DNA from: Roseiflexus castenholzii DSM 13941
Lineage (GTDB): Bacteria; Chloroflexota; Chloroflexia; Chloroflexales; Roseiflexaceae
Length of the DNA: 64,000 nucleotides
Direction of reading: 5' to 3'
Assembly (NCBI RefSeq): GCF_000017805.1
Contig: NC_009767.1
Coordinates: 1,302,001 to 1,366,000 of the forward strand
The notes below the pieces were generated by a model, which ran no database searches, was not told the origin of the DNA, and worked only from the letters and a program-made list of their open reading frames with translations. Both the position numbers and the translations under genes were made by a program. Of this stretch, positions 28,006 to 36,034 are shown piece by piece. Positions within the stretch are counted from its first letter, which is position 1; each line of letters starts with the position of its first letter.

Positions 28006-28105
28006 GTCGCCTTCCCCCCGGAAGGCGTGGATTGAAACTGCGGAAAAGTCGTGATAGGAGCGATGGATGACGGTCGCCTTCCCCCCGGAAGGCGTGGAGT
28101 GGAGG
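28006..28105 (+). CRISPR. relict CRISPR array: two repeats, one spacer
   Basis: Repeat 1 (28006-28038, 33 bp) begins GTCGCCTTCC, has the internal inverted repeat GCCTTCC/GGAAGGC and ends ATTGAAAC, the classic type I/III 3' end. Repeat 2 (28073-28105) matches over its first 27 bases, then degenerates (GAGTGGAGG instead of GATTGAAAC), as terminal repeats do. The spacer is 34 bp (28039-28072). The degenerate distal repeat puts the leader on the left, facing the cas genes. With cas1 dead, the array cannot grow on its own. Confidence 0.85.
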
Positions 28106-28123
28106 AAAGGTGCAAACACAACG

Positions 28124-28240
28124 CTATGATTGTCGCGGTGCGCAGTGGAAACAGGCGTCTTCGGGTAAAACGCTGCGCGCCTCGAGAGCAATCCTGTCCA
28201 ATTCCAGGTCGGAGCGCGCGCGGCGCAGCCATGCCTGCAC
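28124..28240 (-). pseudogene. truncated HEPN-domain toxin remnant
   Basis: A 38-residue frame starting at GTG 28240, a few bases after the stop of the nucleotidyltransferase gene: VQAWLRRARSDLELDRIAL..., then LPEDACFH. This is the N-terminus of a HEPN protein, where the usual continuation is a QQAAEKALKA-type helix. Here the frame changes to CAPRQS and stops. The RNase active-site part (RxxxxH) is gone. The break falls about 20 bp from the end of the CRISPR array. Confidence 0.7.
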
Positions 28241-28244
28241 GACA

Positions 28245-28565
28245 TTACCCGGTGCGTTCGTACAGCACCGTCCCTTCTTGCAGCGCAGTACGATAGATCA
28301 ATCCCGGCGTTTGAGCAAGTCGTTGCACCTGCTCGGTGGTGGCGACCACAATATCGACAGAGACCAGCAAACGGCGTAGAGCACGTCGTATTCGCCAGCT
28401 ATCCTGTCGCGGATGGTCGGAATGCGCGAGAACGACAAGCAAATCCAGGTCGCTGTCAGGACCGGCGGCGTTCCGTGCATGCGAACCGAACAGAACGATT
28501 TTGACAGGATTGCTGACCTGAACAATCCTTCGAACGATTTCCGGTATGTGATCGACAGGTTTCAT
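28245..28565 (-). CDS. MNT-type minimal nucleotidyltransferase (antitoxin of MNT/HEPN pair)
   Basis: A 106-residue minimal nucleotidyltransferase with the Pol-beta signature GSHARNAAGPDSDLDLLVV and a downstream third acidic residue in VDIVV. Such proteins partner HEPN RNases as antitoxins, in some systems by adenylylating the toxin. The HEPN partner begins 4 bp downstream but is truncated, so the gene is an orphan antitoxin. The frame is intact and all catalytic acids are visible. Confidence 0.85.
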   Translation of the reverse strand: MKPVDHIPEIVRRIVQVSNPVKIVLFGSHARNAAGPDSDLDLLVVLAHSDHPRQDSWRIRRALRRLLVSVDIVVATTEQVQRLAQTPGLIYRTALQEGTVLYERTG

Positions 28566-28893
28566 CTTCCGGCGAGGATAGAGCGGTTATCGTCGTCTGA
28601 CCTTGATTGTAGCACATCGCCCGGAGCGTCACTATGATTCGTGAATACAACCCAACGAACTCCTGCCGTTGTCGGGCATTCAGCACTTCCTGTGCTGCCG
28701 CAGGCAGGGGGCGCTGATTCGTGTCGGGATGCAGTAGCGGAGCATCGCTTCGTACATCCTCGGTCTTTCAGGCGTCTGTGATGTCGTGGAGTTCACCGGC
28801 GCCGCTGATGAACAACGACGGCGACATTACCGGGTCGCCGTCCTTCGGGTAGGGGAGGGTTGCAACGGGGGCGGGGCGCTTCGACCGGCTCAG
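28566..28893. other. intergenic region, no gene seen
   Basis: About 330 bp upstream of the MNT gene. No protein-like frame is visible; it probably contains the MNT promoter. Confidence 0.4.
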
Positions 28894-29000
28894 CGCGCCG
28901 CGGATGGCGTCGAGAAGGTCAGAGTGAAGGGCGGGTTTAGTGTCAAAACTGCTCTATTTAGAGATGATTGTCCAGTCGTTGCACGTTGAAGGGGGGAAGG
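28894..29000. repeat. displaced copy of the nadC 5' end and operator
   Basis: Matches the nadC start region (about 14179-14333): GCGGATGGCGTCGAGAA, GAGTGAAGG, TTTAGTGTCA, CTCTATT-AG-GATGATTGTC-AGTCGTT and TGAAGGGGG in the same order. It has only one operator copy: the 54 bp between the two TTAGTGTCA boxes at nadC is absent here. It is not attached to any nad gene. Confidence 0.8.
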
Positions 29001-29039
29001 TGGAAGGTTGGAGGTTGAAGGTGGGAAGATTGCATCACC

Positions 29040-29658
29040 TCCCGACCCACCCATAGCGCAGGGCGTAGATCGCTGCCTGGGTGCGGTGCGCCAGTCCGAG
29101 TTTGCGCAGGATGCTGGCGACATGCGTTTTGACGGTCTCTTCGCTCACCGACAGGCGCGCTGTGATTTCTGGCGTTGGTCAGCCCCTCCGCCAGCAGGCG
29201 CGGCACGTCCCCCTTGCGTTCGGTGAGCGCGTCGCCATGCCGCATCGTCTGCGCCTGAACGACCCGTTGCATAAGCGATGGCTCGAACACGGCTTTGCGC
29301 TGCGCACCGCTTCGAGCAATTGTTCCGGCTGGCTGTTCTTTTCGACATGCATGATCGCGCCGGCGCGTAGTGTGCCAATGATCCACGCGTCGTCGGCGTA
29401 TCCGCTCAGAATGACGATCTGTGTCTGCGGCAAGAGACGTTTCAACCGGCGGGTCGTTTCAATTCCGTCGATTCCGCCTGGCGCCAGTATGTCCATCACG
29501 ATTACATCCGCCTGCCAGTCCGATGCGTGGTGCAACGCTTCCTCGCCGCTGGCCGCTTCGCCAATGATGGTGATGCCGGGTTGGGTGGCGAGATAGGCGC
29601 CCAACTCGTGTCGGGCAACGCTCTGATTATCGGCCGGCGCGATGCGAATGGGACGCAT
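29040..29658 (-). pseudogene. NarL/FixJ-type response regulator, frameshifted
   Basis: The receiver domain reads well from ATG 29658 (MRPIRIAPADNQSVARHELGAYL; phosphoacceptor region VIVMDILAPGG; end MHVEKNSQPEQLLEAVRSA). The frame then shifts: AVFEPSLMQRVVQAQ...LTERKGDV-RLLAEGLTNA appears in another frame. The helix-turn-helix region needs at least one more shift (SVSEETVKTHVASILRKLGLAHRTQAA can be pieced together across frames) before ALWVGR. The acidic pair is also altered (APADN). It cannot make a full-length regulator. It lies just downstream of pucC on the same strand. Confidence 0.82.
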
Positions 29659-29689
29659 ACACTCCCCGTGGGTGACGGCAGGTTCGATC

Positions 29690-31015
29690 TTACCCCTGCG
29701 CCTCGCCGGCAAGCGCCGCGAGTTCACGCGCCGACGGCGCCATTTCGTGGCGGAAGCGCGCGGTGCTGATCCGCGGCAGCAGCGCCAGCGACGCCGCCAT
29801 CGCAGCAGCCTGAAGCAGGAAGACGATAACGTATCCGGGCATGCGATCATTGAACAGGTCGGTCAAAATGTCACGGGTGACGCCGCTCAACACGGTTCCC
29901 AGCAGACGCGCCATCGAATTGGCGACGCCCCACGCGCCGACAAAAGCGCCGATCTGCCCCGGAATGGTCATATCGAGCATGAGCGCCAGGTTCGCGGCGG
30001 TCGAAACGCCGCTGCCAAATCCGAAGAGGATCAGACTCGGCGTGAAGATCTCCGGCATGCCCAGGATGCCGGTCAGCGCGATCAACACTAACCCGATCGC
30101 AACCAGCGTTCCGCCGATTGCGGCGGCGAATGGTTTTCCGCGCCGTCGCGCCAGCGGACTCGTCGCCAGCAGTCCAACCAGTAGCGCTGCGCCCCAGATC
30201 GAGGTGTAGCGCGTTGTGACTTCAACCGGTACGCCGAACACGTCGGCGGCGAATGGTTCGAGCAGCACGTCCTGCCCCAGGATGGCAATCAGCAGTAGTA
30301 CCAGATAGATAAAAAATAGGCGTGCCTGCGGCGTTCCGGCGACCGTGGCGATCATCTGCGCAAAACTGCGCCGCTCAGCGGGCGCCGCTTCGTCGTCGCG
30401 CGCTTCAAGCCCCCAGAGTGCGGCGATGCCAATCAGCAACGCAACAGCGCACACTCCGTAGAACGCCGTGAACAGCGCCGCCGGCGTGTAGTCGCGCAGC
30501 ATCCGCGAAAGGCTTACTCCGGCAATGATGACACTCACAATCAGCATAAACCACATGACGCCGACGGTGCGGGCGCGGTGCTCTTCGCCAGAGAGATCCG
30601 TCGCCAACGACAGGTACGATACCGTCGCAAAGTTGAACCCCATGCCCCACGCGCCGAATGCCAGCAGCCCCAGCGGCAACCCTGCCCAGAAGTTCTCCGC
30701 CATGGCAAATGCCGCCGTCGGCGAGAGCGCCGACCCGCCAGCGCACAGCAGCAGCCCGATGACCGTGTAGGGTGTGCGGCGAAGCCCCAGCAAGGGATGG
30801 CGATCTGAGAATGACCCAATCCAGATCTGGATCGGCGAAAAAGCGTAGGGCAACGCGATCAGCAGCGCCACGAGCGAGGCAGGCAACCGCAGTTCGCTGA
30901 TCATGACCCGGTTGAGCGTGCTTTCGATGGGAACGGCCGTCAGTGCAACGGCGACGTTGATGAGTCCAAGCCGGAAGATGGTTGTCCAGCGCATGGCATG
31001 TCCCGAACACATCAA
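29690..31015 (-). CDS. pucC: PucC/LhaA-family bacteriochlorophyll-antenna transporter-like protein
   Basis: A 441-residue membrane protein of the BCD/PucC branch of the major facilitator superfamily, with about 12 helices. The family phrases VPIESTLNRVMISELRLPASLVALLIALPYAFSPIQIWIGSFSDRHPLLGLRRTPYTVIG, GMGFNFATVSYLSLATDLSGEEHRART and AFVGAWGVANSMARLLGTVLSGVTRD are distinctive. PucC proteins help assemble light-harvesting complexes in purple bacteria and filamentous phototrophs. The likely start is the internal MRWTTIFRLGL (30994). A dead NarL-type regulator lies 32 bp downstream. Strong sign of a phototrophic host. Confidence 0.88.
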   Translation of the reverse strand: MMCSGHAMRWTTIFRLGLINVAVALTAVPIESTLNRVMISELRLPASLVALLIALPYAFSPIQIWIGSFSDRHPLLGLRRTPYTVIGLLLCAGGSALSPTAAFAMAENFWAGLPLGLLAFGAWGMGFNFATVSYLSLATDLSGEEHRARTVGVMWFMLIVSVIIAGVSLSRMLRDYTPAALFTAFYGVCAVALLIGIAALWGLEARDDEAAPAERRSFAQMIATVAGTPQARLFFIYLVLLLIAILGQDVLLEPFAADVFGVPVEVTTRYTSIWGAALLVGLLATSPLARRRGKPFAAAIGGTLVAIGLVLIALTGILGMPEIFTPSLILFGFGSGVSTAANLALMLDMTIPGQIGAFVGAWGVANSMARLLGTVLSGVTRDILTDLFNDRMPGYVIVFLLQAAAMAASLALLPRISTARFRHEMAPSARELAALAGEAQG

Positions 31016-31201
31016 GAAACGGTTGATTGCAATTTGGCGATCAACTTGTTACTGCGTTGATCCTGGCGAGCGTATCTTCATCATGCTATTATACCTGTGA
31101 ATAACAGCACAGACACAGGCGGCATCTTCTCCTGGCCGCTTTTCGGCTACTGGACTGGAGTGACGCAGACTCGCTCCCGATGCAGACAAAGGTGCAAGGT
31201 T

Positions 31202-31486
31202 ATGAAACCCCGCGACTCTCAAGGCAACGATGCAGACGAACTGCCGATCTACCTTTCGATCATCGGTCTGGCGGCGCTGTTGTGCTTCGCCTTTATGATG
31301 ACGGGCAGCTTCTGGATGACGACGGTTGTGCTGGTGCTTGGATGCCTTCATCTGGCGCGGTATTTTCCCGCCGTCGATGAGATTGTCCAGAACGATATTG
31401 CGTTGCGCTGGCTGCGCCATCTGACGCCGCTCATCATTTTTGGCATCTTTGTTTTCCAGGTGATGGTGCAGCAATCAATGTGGTAG
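31202..31486 (+). CDS. small membrane protein of unknown function
   Basis: A 94-residue protein from ATG 31202 (MKPRDSQGNDADELPIYL), with AAGG motifs just upstream; the open frame extends 35 codons further but that part is not protein-like. Three hydrophobic segments: IYLSIIGLAALLCFAFMMTG, FWMTTVVLVLGCLHLARYF and HLTPLIIFGIFVFQVMVQQ. I do not recognise a family. It converges on the helicase gene and is divergent from pucC. Confidence 0.65.
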   Translation: MKPRDSQGNDADELPIYLSIIGLAALLCFAFMMTGSFWMTTVVLVLGCLHLARYFPAVDEIVQNDIALRWLRHLTPLIIFGIFVFQVMVQQSMW

Positions 31487-31532
31487 TCGCCTCATTCGGG
31501 CAGGTGGAAGGCATCGGCGCTTCCTGTGCGCC

Positions 31533-34034
31533 TTACGCTTCCCGTTCCAGCGCCAGTTGCATCTTGCGCACCCGGTCCGCAAGTTTTTCGGAACTGAGAC
31601 TTTCGCGCAAACGGTCGACGAGCAGCGGAAAGGCGAACGGCGTCGGGCGCGGTGTGTCGACCACGACAATCCGCCCTGCGGCGACGCGCGCCAGCGCTGC
31701 CGCAAGGCGGCTCTGCTCTAGCTGGCGCTCCAGCACCTCGCGCCGCGCCTGTTCGAGCAATCGGTTTTCTGGATCATACTGCGCAAATACATCGTACATC
31801 AGGCTGCTCGACGCCTGCACCTGGCGCGCGCTCTTTTCGCCAGGGTATCCTTCGTACACCAGCCCGGCAATCCGGGCAATTTCACGAAACTGGCGCTTCA
31901 TCATCTCGGTGGCGTTCAGGCTGGCGAGAATGTCGTCCGCCAGCCGTTGGACGCTGAAGAGCGGCGCGTCTGCGCCGGCAATCGACCATCGCTGCGCGCC
32001 GCGCGCGGAATCGAACACCACGCCAAGCGCTTCTTCAAGCGGCGCCGGTTCTGGCGCCAGCAACTCGAAGCCATAATCGTTCATCGCCATCGTAAAGGTG
32101 ATCGGGCGCAGACGGCTCAAACGAAATGCGATCAGCGCCGCCATCCCTTCATGCGCCAGCCGTCCCTCGAAAGGGTACACAAACAGGTGATGCCCTTCCC
32201 GCGTCTGCACGCGTTCGATCAGCAGTTCGTCGGCGTCGGGGAGCAGCGACCAGCGCGCCTGCACTTCGAGCAGTGGGCGCACCGCTTCCATCTCGGCGCC
32301 GCGCAAGATGCCATTGCGCGCTTCTTCAATCCAGGCGCGAATGGCACGCGATAGTTCGGTTGACAGCGGCATGCGCCCGCCCATCCAGCGCGGCGTTACG
32401 CCTTCACGCCGTTCCGCCTTGCGCACAAAGACGGTTGTGTCGCGCAACTGCACGAATTCGAGCGCCTTCCCGGCGAAGAAGAAGACATCGCCCGTTTTCA
32501 ACCGCGCTGCGAACGACTCCTCGACCGCGCCGAGCACGCCGCCGCGCGTGTACTGCACCTTCAATGTCGTCTCGCTTACGATTGTGCCGATGTTGATCCG
32601 ATGGCGACGCGCAACTTCCGCGTTTGCTACGACATAGCGACCGTCGCGTTTCACGACGCGGTGAAACTCCGGGTAGGCGTGCAACGATGCGCCACCCCGC
32701 ACCACAAAGTCGAGCGCCCACTGCCATTCAGCGTCGCTCAGACGGCGAAAGGCGCGAGTGGATCGCACTTCGGCGAGCAGTTCGTCGGCGGTGAAACCGC
32801 CCCCCAGCGCGCAGGTGACCAGATGTTGCACCAGCACATCAAGCGGCGTCTCCAGCGGTTGGCGCGCTTCGATCCGTTCCTGCGCAATCGCGTCGCGGGC
32901 TGCCGCGATTTCGATCAACTCCAGGGCGCTCGCCGGTGCGCACGTCACCCGGCTGACGGCGCCGGGACGATGTCCGCTGCGACCGGCGCGCTGCAACAGG
33001 CGCGCCACTCCTTTGGGGCTGCCGATCTGAATGACCTGATCCACGGGCGAGAAATCGACTCCCAGGTCGAGACTCGAGGTGCAGACTACGCACCGCAGGC
33101 GACGTGCGCGCAGCGCTTCCTCGACCCATTCACGCACCTTGCGATCCAGCGATCCGTGGTGGAGCGCCAGCATGCCTGCCCAATCAGGACGCGCCTCTAG
33201 TAGCGCCTGGTACCAGATCTCTGCCTGAGATCGCGTGTTCGTGAATACCAGCGACGTTTTCCCCCGCTCAATCGTTGCCACGACCTGCGGCAGCAGTGTC
33301 AACCCCAGATGCCCTGCCCACGGAAAACGCTCTATCGTTTCGGGAAGCAGAGTCTCGATCACCATCGGCTTCGGAAGCAGACCGCGCACAATCCTGGCGC
33401 GCGATGGTTGCCCCTCGATCACAGGGATCAATGCATCCAGCGCTGCGTCCAGGTTTCCCATTGTTGCCGACACTCCCCAGACGCGCAGATGGGGGTGCAA
33501 CCCGCGCAGCCGCGCCAGCGCCAGTTCGACCTGCACGCCGCGCTTGGTCGAGAGAAGTTCGTGCCATTCATCGACGACCACCAGCCGTAGATCGGCGAAC
33601 AGATCGCGCCATTCGGGTTGGGTGAGCAGCAGTGAGAGGCTTTCGGGGGTGGTGACCAGCGCTGCCGGCAACCGGAGACGCTGGCGGGCGCGCACGGCGG
33701 CGGACGTGTCGCCGGTGCGCGCTTCGACCTGCCAGGGAACGTCGAGGTCATCGAGCGGCGCTCGTAGCGCTTCGACGGTATCGGCGACCAGCGCGCGTAG
33801 TGGCGTGATCCACAGCACACGCAACGCTGGCGTTGTGCGGGTTGATGACTTGTCAGCCAGCCATTCGGCGACTGCTCCCAGCCAGGCGGCGTATGTTTTC
33901 CCGGCGCCGGTTGTGGCATGGATCAGACCGCTTTCGCCCGCCAGGTATGCCTGCCAGACCTCCTGTTGAAAGGGAAAAGGCGTCCATCCGCGACGCGCAA
34001 ACCACTCCTCGATTGGTCTCAGCGCATGGTGCAT
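31533..34034 (-). CDS. lhr: Lhr-type DEXH box helicase
   Basis: An 833-residue superfamily 2 helicase of the Lhr-core/ligase-associated type. Motifs: Walker A ATTGAGKT in GLIHATTGAGKTYAAW, motif Ia TPLRAL, DEAD-box variant DEWH in VVVDEWHELLS, SAT in VWGVSATMGN, motif V TSSLDLGVDFSPVDQV and motif VI QRAGRSGHRPG. The C-terminal half is the winged-helix/DUF1998-like core typical of Lhr. These enzymes unwind DNA or RNA-DNA hybrids in repair. Start taken at MHHALRPIEEW (34034); the frame runs 22 codons further up. No ligase or phosphoesterase partner gene is adjacent. Confidence 0.9.
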   Translation of the reverse strand: MHHALRPIEEWFARRGWTPFPFQQEVWQAYLAGESGLIHATTGAGKTYAAWLGAVAEWLADKSSTRTTPALRVLWITPLRALVADTVEALRAPLDDLDVPWQVEARTGDTSAAVRARQRLRLPAALVTTPESLSLLLTQPEWRDLFADLRLVVVDEWHELLSTKRGVQVELALARLRGLHPHLRVWGVSATMGNLDAALDALIPVIEGQPSRARIVRGLLPKPMVIETLLPETIERFPWAGHLGLTLLPQVVATIERGKTSLVFTNTRSQAEIWYQALLEARPDWAGMLALHHGSLDRKVREWVEEALRARRLRCVVCTSSLDLGVDFSPVDQVIQIGSPKGVARLLQRAGRSGHRPGAVSRVTCAPASALELIEIAAARDAIAQERIEARQPLETPLDVLVQHLVTCALGGGFTADELLAEVRSTRAFRRLSDAEWQWALDFVVRGGASLHAYPEFHRVVKRDGRYVVANAEVARRHRINIGTIVSETTLKVQYTRGGVLGAVEESFAARLKTGDVFFFAGKALEFVQLRDTTVFVRKAERREGVTPRWMGGRMPLSTELSRAIRAWIEEARNGILRGAEMEAVRPLLEVQARWSLLPDADELLIERVQTREGHHLFVYPFEGRLAHEGMAALIAFRLSRLRPITFTMAMNDYGFELLAPEPAPLEEALGVVFDSARGAQRWSIAGADAPLFSVQRLADDILASLNATEMMKRQFREIARIAGLVYEGYPGEKSARQVQASSSLMYDVFAQYDPENRLLEQARREVLERQLEQSRLAAALARVAAGRIVVVDTPRPTPFAFPLLVDRLRESLSSEKLADRVRKMQLALEREA

Positions 34035-34423
34035 GGCATGGTCATAGATGTCGGCGATTGAGTGCCAATACTGTTCAAATCTGCGCACACACAGGCGCAA
34101 AGGCGCAGACTGAGAACCTTGCCGGATAATGGTCCGGCGGCGTAGCGAGCGTTGCTACGCTTTCCCAACGTCGGTAAGGTTATACCATATCTCCTGAATG
34201 CTCCGGCGTTGTGGCGAGAACCGCCATTCCTTTCCCAACGCTCCGCTCGTGGCATGCGCCGCGACGCAATCTTTCCACGCAAGCGCGGGCAGGTCTGCGA
34301 TCTGAATTCTCTCCTCGCAGTGATGGCAGCACAGAGGTCTTCGGATGGACGCCGGCAGAGAAACCGCAGCGCGCCACACCGCTGGATGCAACGCTCCGGC
34401 GTGCTGCGGTCCATCACACGATC

Positions 34424-35290
34424 CTATCGTACCACGAGAGGCAGAGCAACGCCAAAGGGCTGCCCGAGGGAGCCGATCAGCGGAATATCCCCAGAAACGC
34501 CGAACTGCACGACAACCTCGGCATCGCCGCCGTCGCGCGCGGTGTCGCAGAAGAAGCGCTGGACCGAAGGGCGATAGACGCACGGATCATCGCGCCCGTC
34601 GCCGTCAATATCTCCCAGGAGCGGAATATCCGAGGCAAGACCGAACTGTACGGCGACCTCGGCATCGCCGCCGTCGCGCGCGGTGTCGCAGAAGAAGCGC
34701 TGGACCGAAGGGCGATAGACGCACGGATCATCGCGCCCGTCGCCGTCAATATCTCCCAGGAGCGGAATATCCGAGGCAAGACCGAACTGCACGACAACCT
34801 CGGCATCGCCGCCGTCGCGCGCGGTGTCGCAGAAGAAGCGCTGGACCGAAGGGCGATAGACGCACGGATCATCGCGCCCGTCGCCGTCAATATCTCCCAG
34901 GAGCGGAATATCCGAGGCAAGACCGAACTGCACGACAACCTCGGCATCGCCGCCGTCGCGCGCGGTGTCGCAGAAGAAGCGCTGGACCGAAGGGCGATAG
35001 ACGCACGGATCATCGCGCCCGTCGCCGTCAATATCTCCCAGGAGCGGAATATCCGAGGCAAGACCGAACTGCACGACAACCTCGGCATCGCCGCCGTCGC
35101 GCGCGGTGTCGCAGAAGAAGCGCTGGACCGAAGGGCGATAGACGCATGCGGCATCGCCCTGCAAGAGAGTAGAGGGGGGGATGACGTGAGGCTTGGATGA
35201 CGGCGTGGATGATGATACAGATGTGGGCGAGCGCTGAACCAACAGAGTGAGCAGTATGATTGTCAGCGTCACAAAGATGCGAGTGCTCAA
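34424..35290 (-). CDS. secreted protein of five near-identical 47-residue FG-GAP-like repeats
   Basis: A 288-residue protein starting at a TTG (35290) behind AGAAAGGA. The signal/anchor segment TRIFVTLTIILLTLLVQ is followed by a Ser/Pro linker. Then come five tandem 47-residue units of the pattern CVYRPSVQRFFCDTARDGGD...VVQFGL-SDIPLLGDIDGDGRDDP, and a short tail. GDIDGDGRDD is a calcium-loop-like FG-GAP/VCBS motif, and each unit has two cysteines that could form a disulfide. Such repeats build beta-propellers; five units may make an incomplete ring or an adhesive array. A comparable open frame on the other strand is a shadow. Function unknown, probably cell-surface. Confidence 0.75.
   Translation of the reverse strand: MSTRIFVTLTIILLTLLVQRSPTSVSSSTPSSKPHVIPPSTLLQGDAACVYRPSVQRFFCDTARDGGDAEVVVQFGLASDIPLLGDIDGDGRDDPCVYRPSVQRFFCDTARDGGDAEVVVQFGLASDIPLLGDIDGDGRDDPCVYRPSVQRFFCDTARDGGDAEVVVQFGLASDIPLLGDIDGDGRDDPCVYRPSVQRFFCDTARDGGDAEVAVQFGLASDIPLLGDIDGDGRDDPCVYRPSVQRFFCDTARDGGDAEVVVQFGVSGDIPLIGSLGQPFGVALPLVVR
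34480..35150. repeat. 141-bp tandem repeat, five copies
   Basis: The landmark GCGGAATATC recurs at 34480, 34621, 34762, 34903 and 35044, an exact 141-bp period (47 codons). Units are nearly identical even at third codon positions; the main internal variant is CTGTACGGCGACC in one unit versus CTGCACGACAACC in the others. The outer unit at 34480 is the most diverged. Confidence 0.95.
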
Positions 35291-36034
35291 GGTTATCCTT
35301 TCTGTTCTTGCCGAAGTGACAGATGAGACAAGTATACACTTTCGGCGATATATGGCAAAGTGGCACTCTATCCTCTGCGCGACCCTGCGTTGCGCTCTGG
35401 GTGGCAACCTCTTCCGAAGCATCCCGGAGAGTCCATTCGCTTGCCGGATGTGCTACAATATGCGTAGAGAGCATTATCGGCAACGCGCCGCCGCTGGAGC
35501 GATCCTCCAGAGGAACTTCCCGACTCCCCGCCCGCCGCGAGGCGGAACGTCGCCCCGCGAAACCATAAGCGGGGGCGCGCGGGTGGTAACGCCCGCGCGA
35601 CGCAAGACGGCAACAGAGAGCAGACCCGCCGATGGCCTCCTGTGAGGCTCAGGTAAGGGGTGAAAGGGTGCGGTAAGAGCGCACCGGCGTCGGCAGTAAT
35701 GTCGGCGGCCAGGCGACTGCGCCGACGATGGGGAGCAAGGTGTGTGGGGCGGGCTTATCGTGTGGGAGCGGCGCATGCCGCGCTTGCACCACCGCGTTCG
35801 CTCACATCGCAGCCGCGACGGTGAGGGCGGGTAACACCCGCCAGTCCAGGAGCGGCCCGCGCTGTGCGCGGAGAGAGATGGCGGCAAACAACAGAATCGG
35901 GGGTATAGTTGCCGAAACAGGCGGGCGGAAGCAACGTTTCCGCCCGCTTGCTCTTTGTGTGTCGCATCGGGTTTGACGGGAGAGATCATTCACGCTACGA
36001 TAGCAACGCTTGCTTGAAACCCGTCGGAGCCGTT
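35291..36034. other. intergenic region with several GC-rich hairpins
   Basis: About 740 bp without a gene. It holds three hairpins with related sequence: CGCGCGGG...CCCGCGCG (35576-35599), a GGCGGGTAACACCCGCC palindrome near 35826-35842, and a 10-bp stem at 35921-35947. The shared GGGTGGTAAC/GGGTAACACCC core suggests a small dispersed REP-like element. Confidence 0.5.
35921..35947 (+). terminator. strong hairpin before the MFS gene
   Basis: GCGGGCGGAA and its exact complement separated by GCAACGT, followed by TTGCTCTTT. It resembles an intrinsic terminator with a weak T-run on the plus strand. Translation of the MFS gene from an upstream TTG would have to pass through it, one reason to place that start downstream. 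Confidence 0.5.

Noticed and set aside
34211..35200. Plus-strand open frame across the 141-bp repeats
   Set aside because: The repeat length is a multiple of three, so several frames stay open. Only the minus strand has a signal segment, a ribosome-binding site and a known FG-GAP-like motif.
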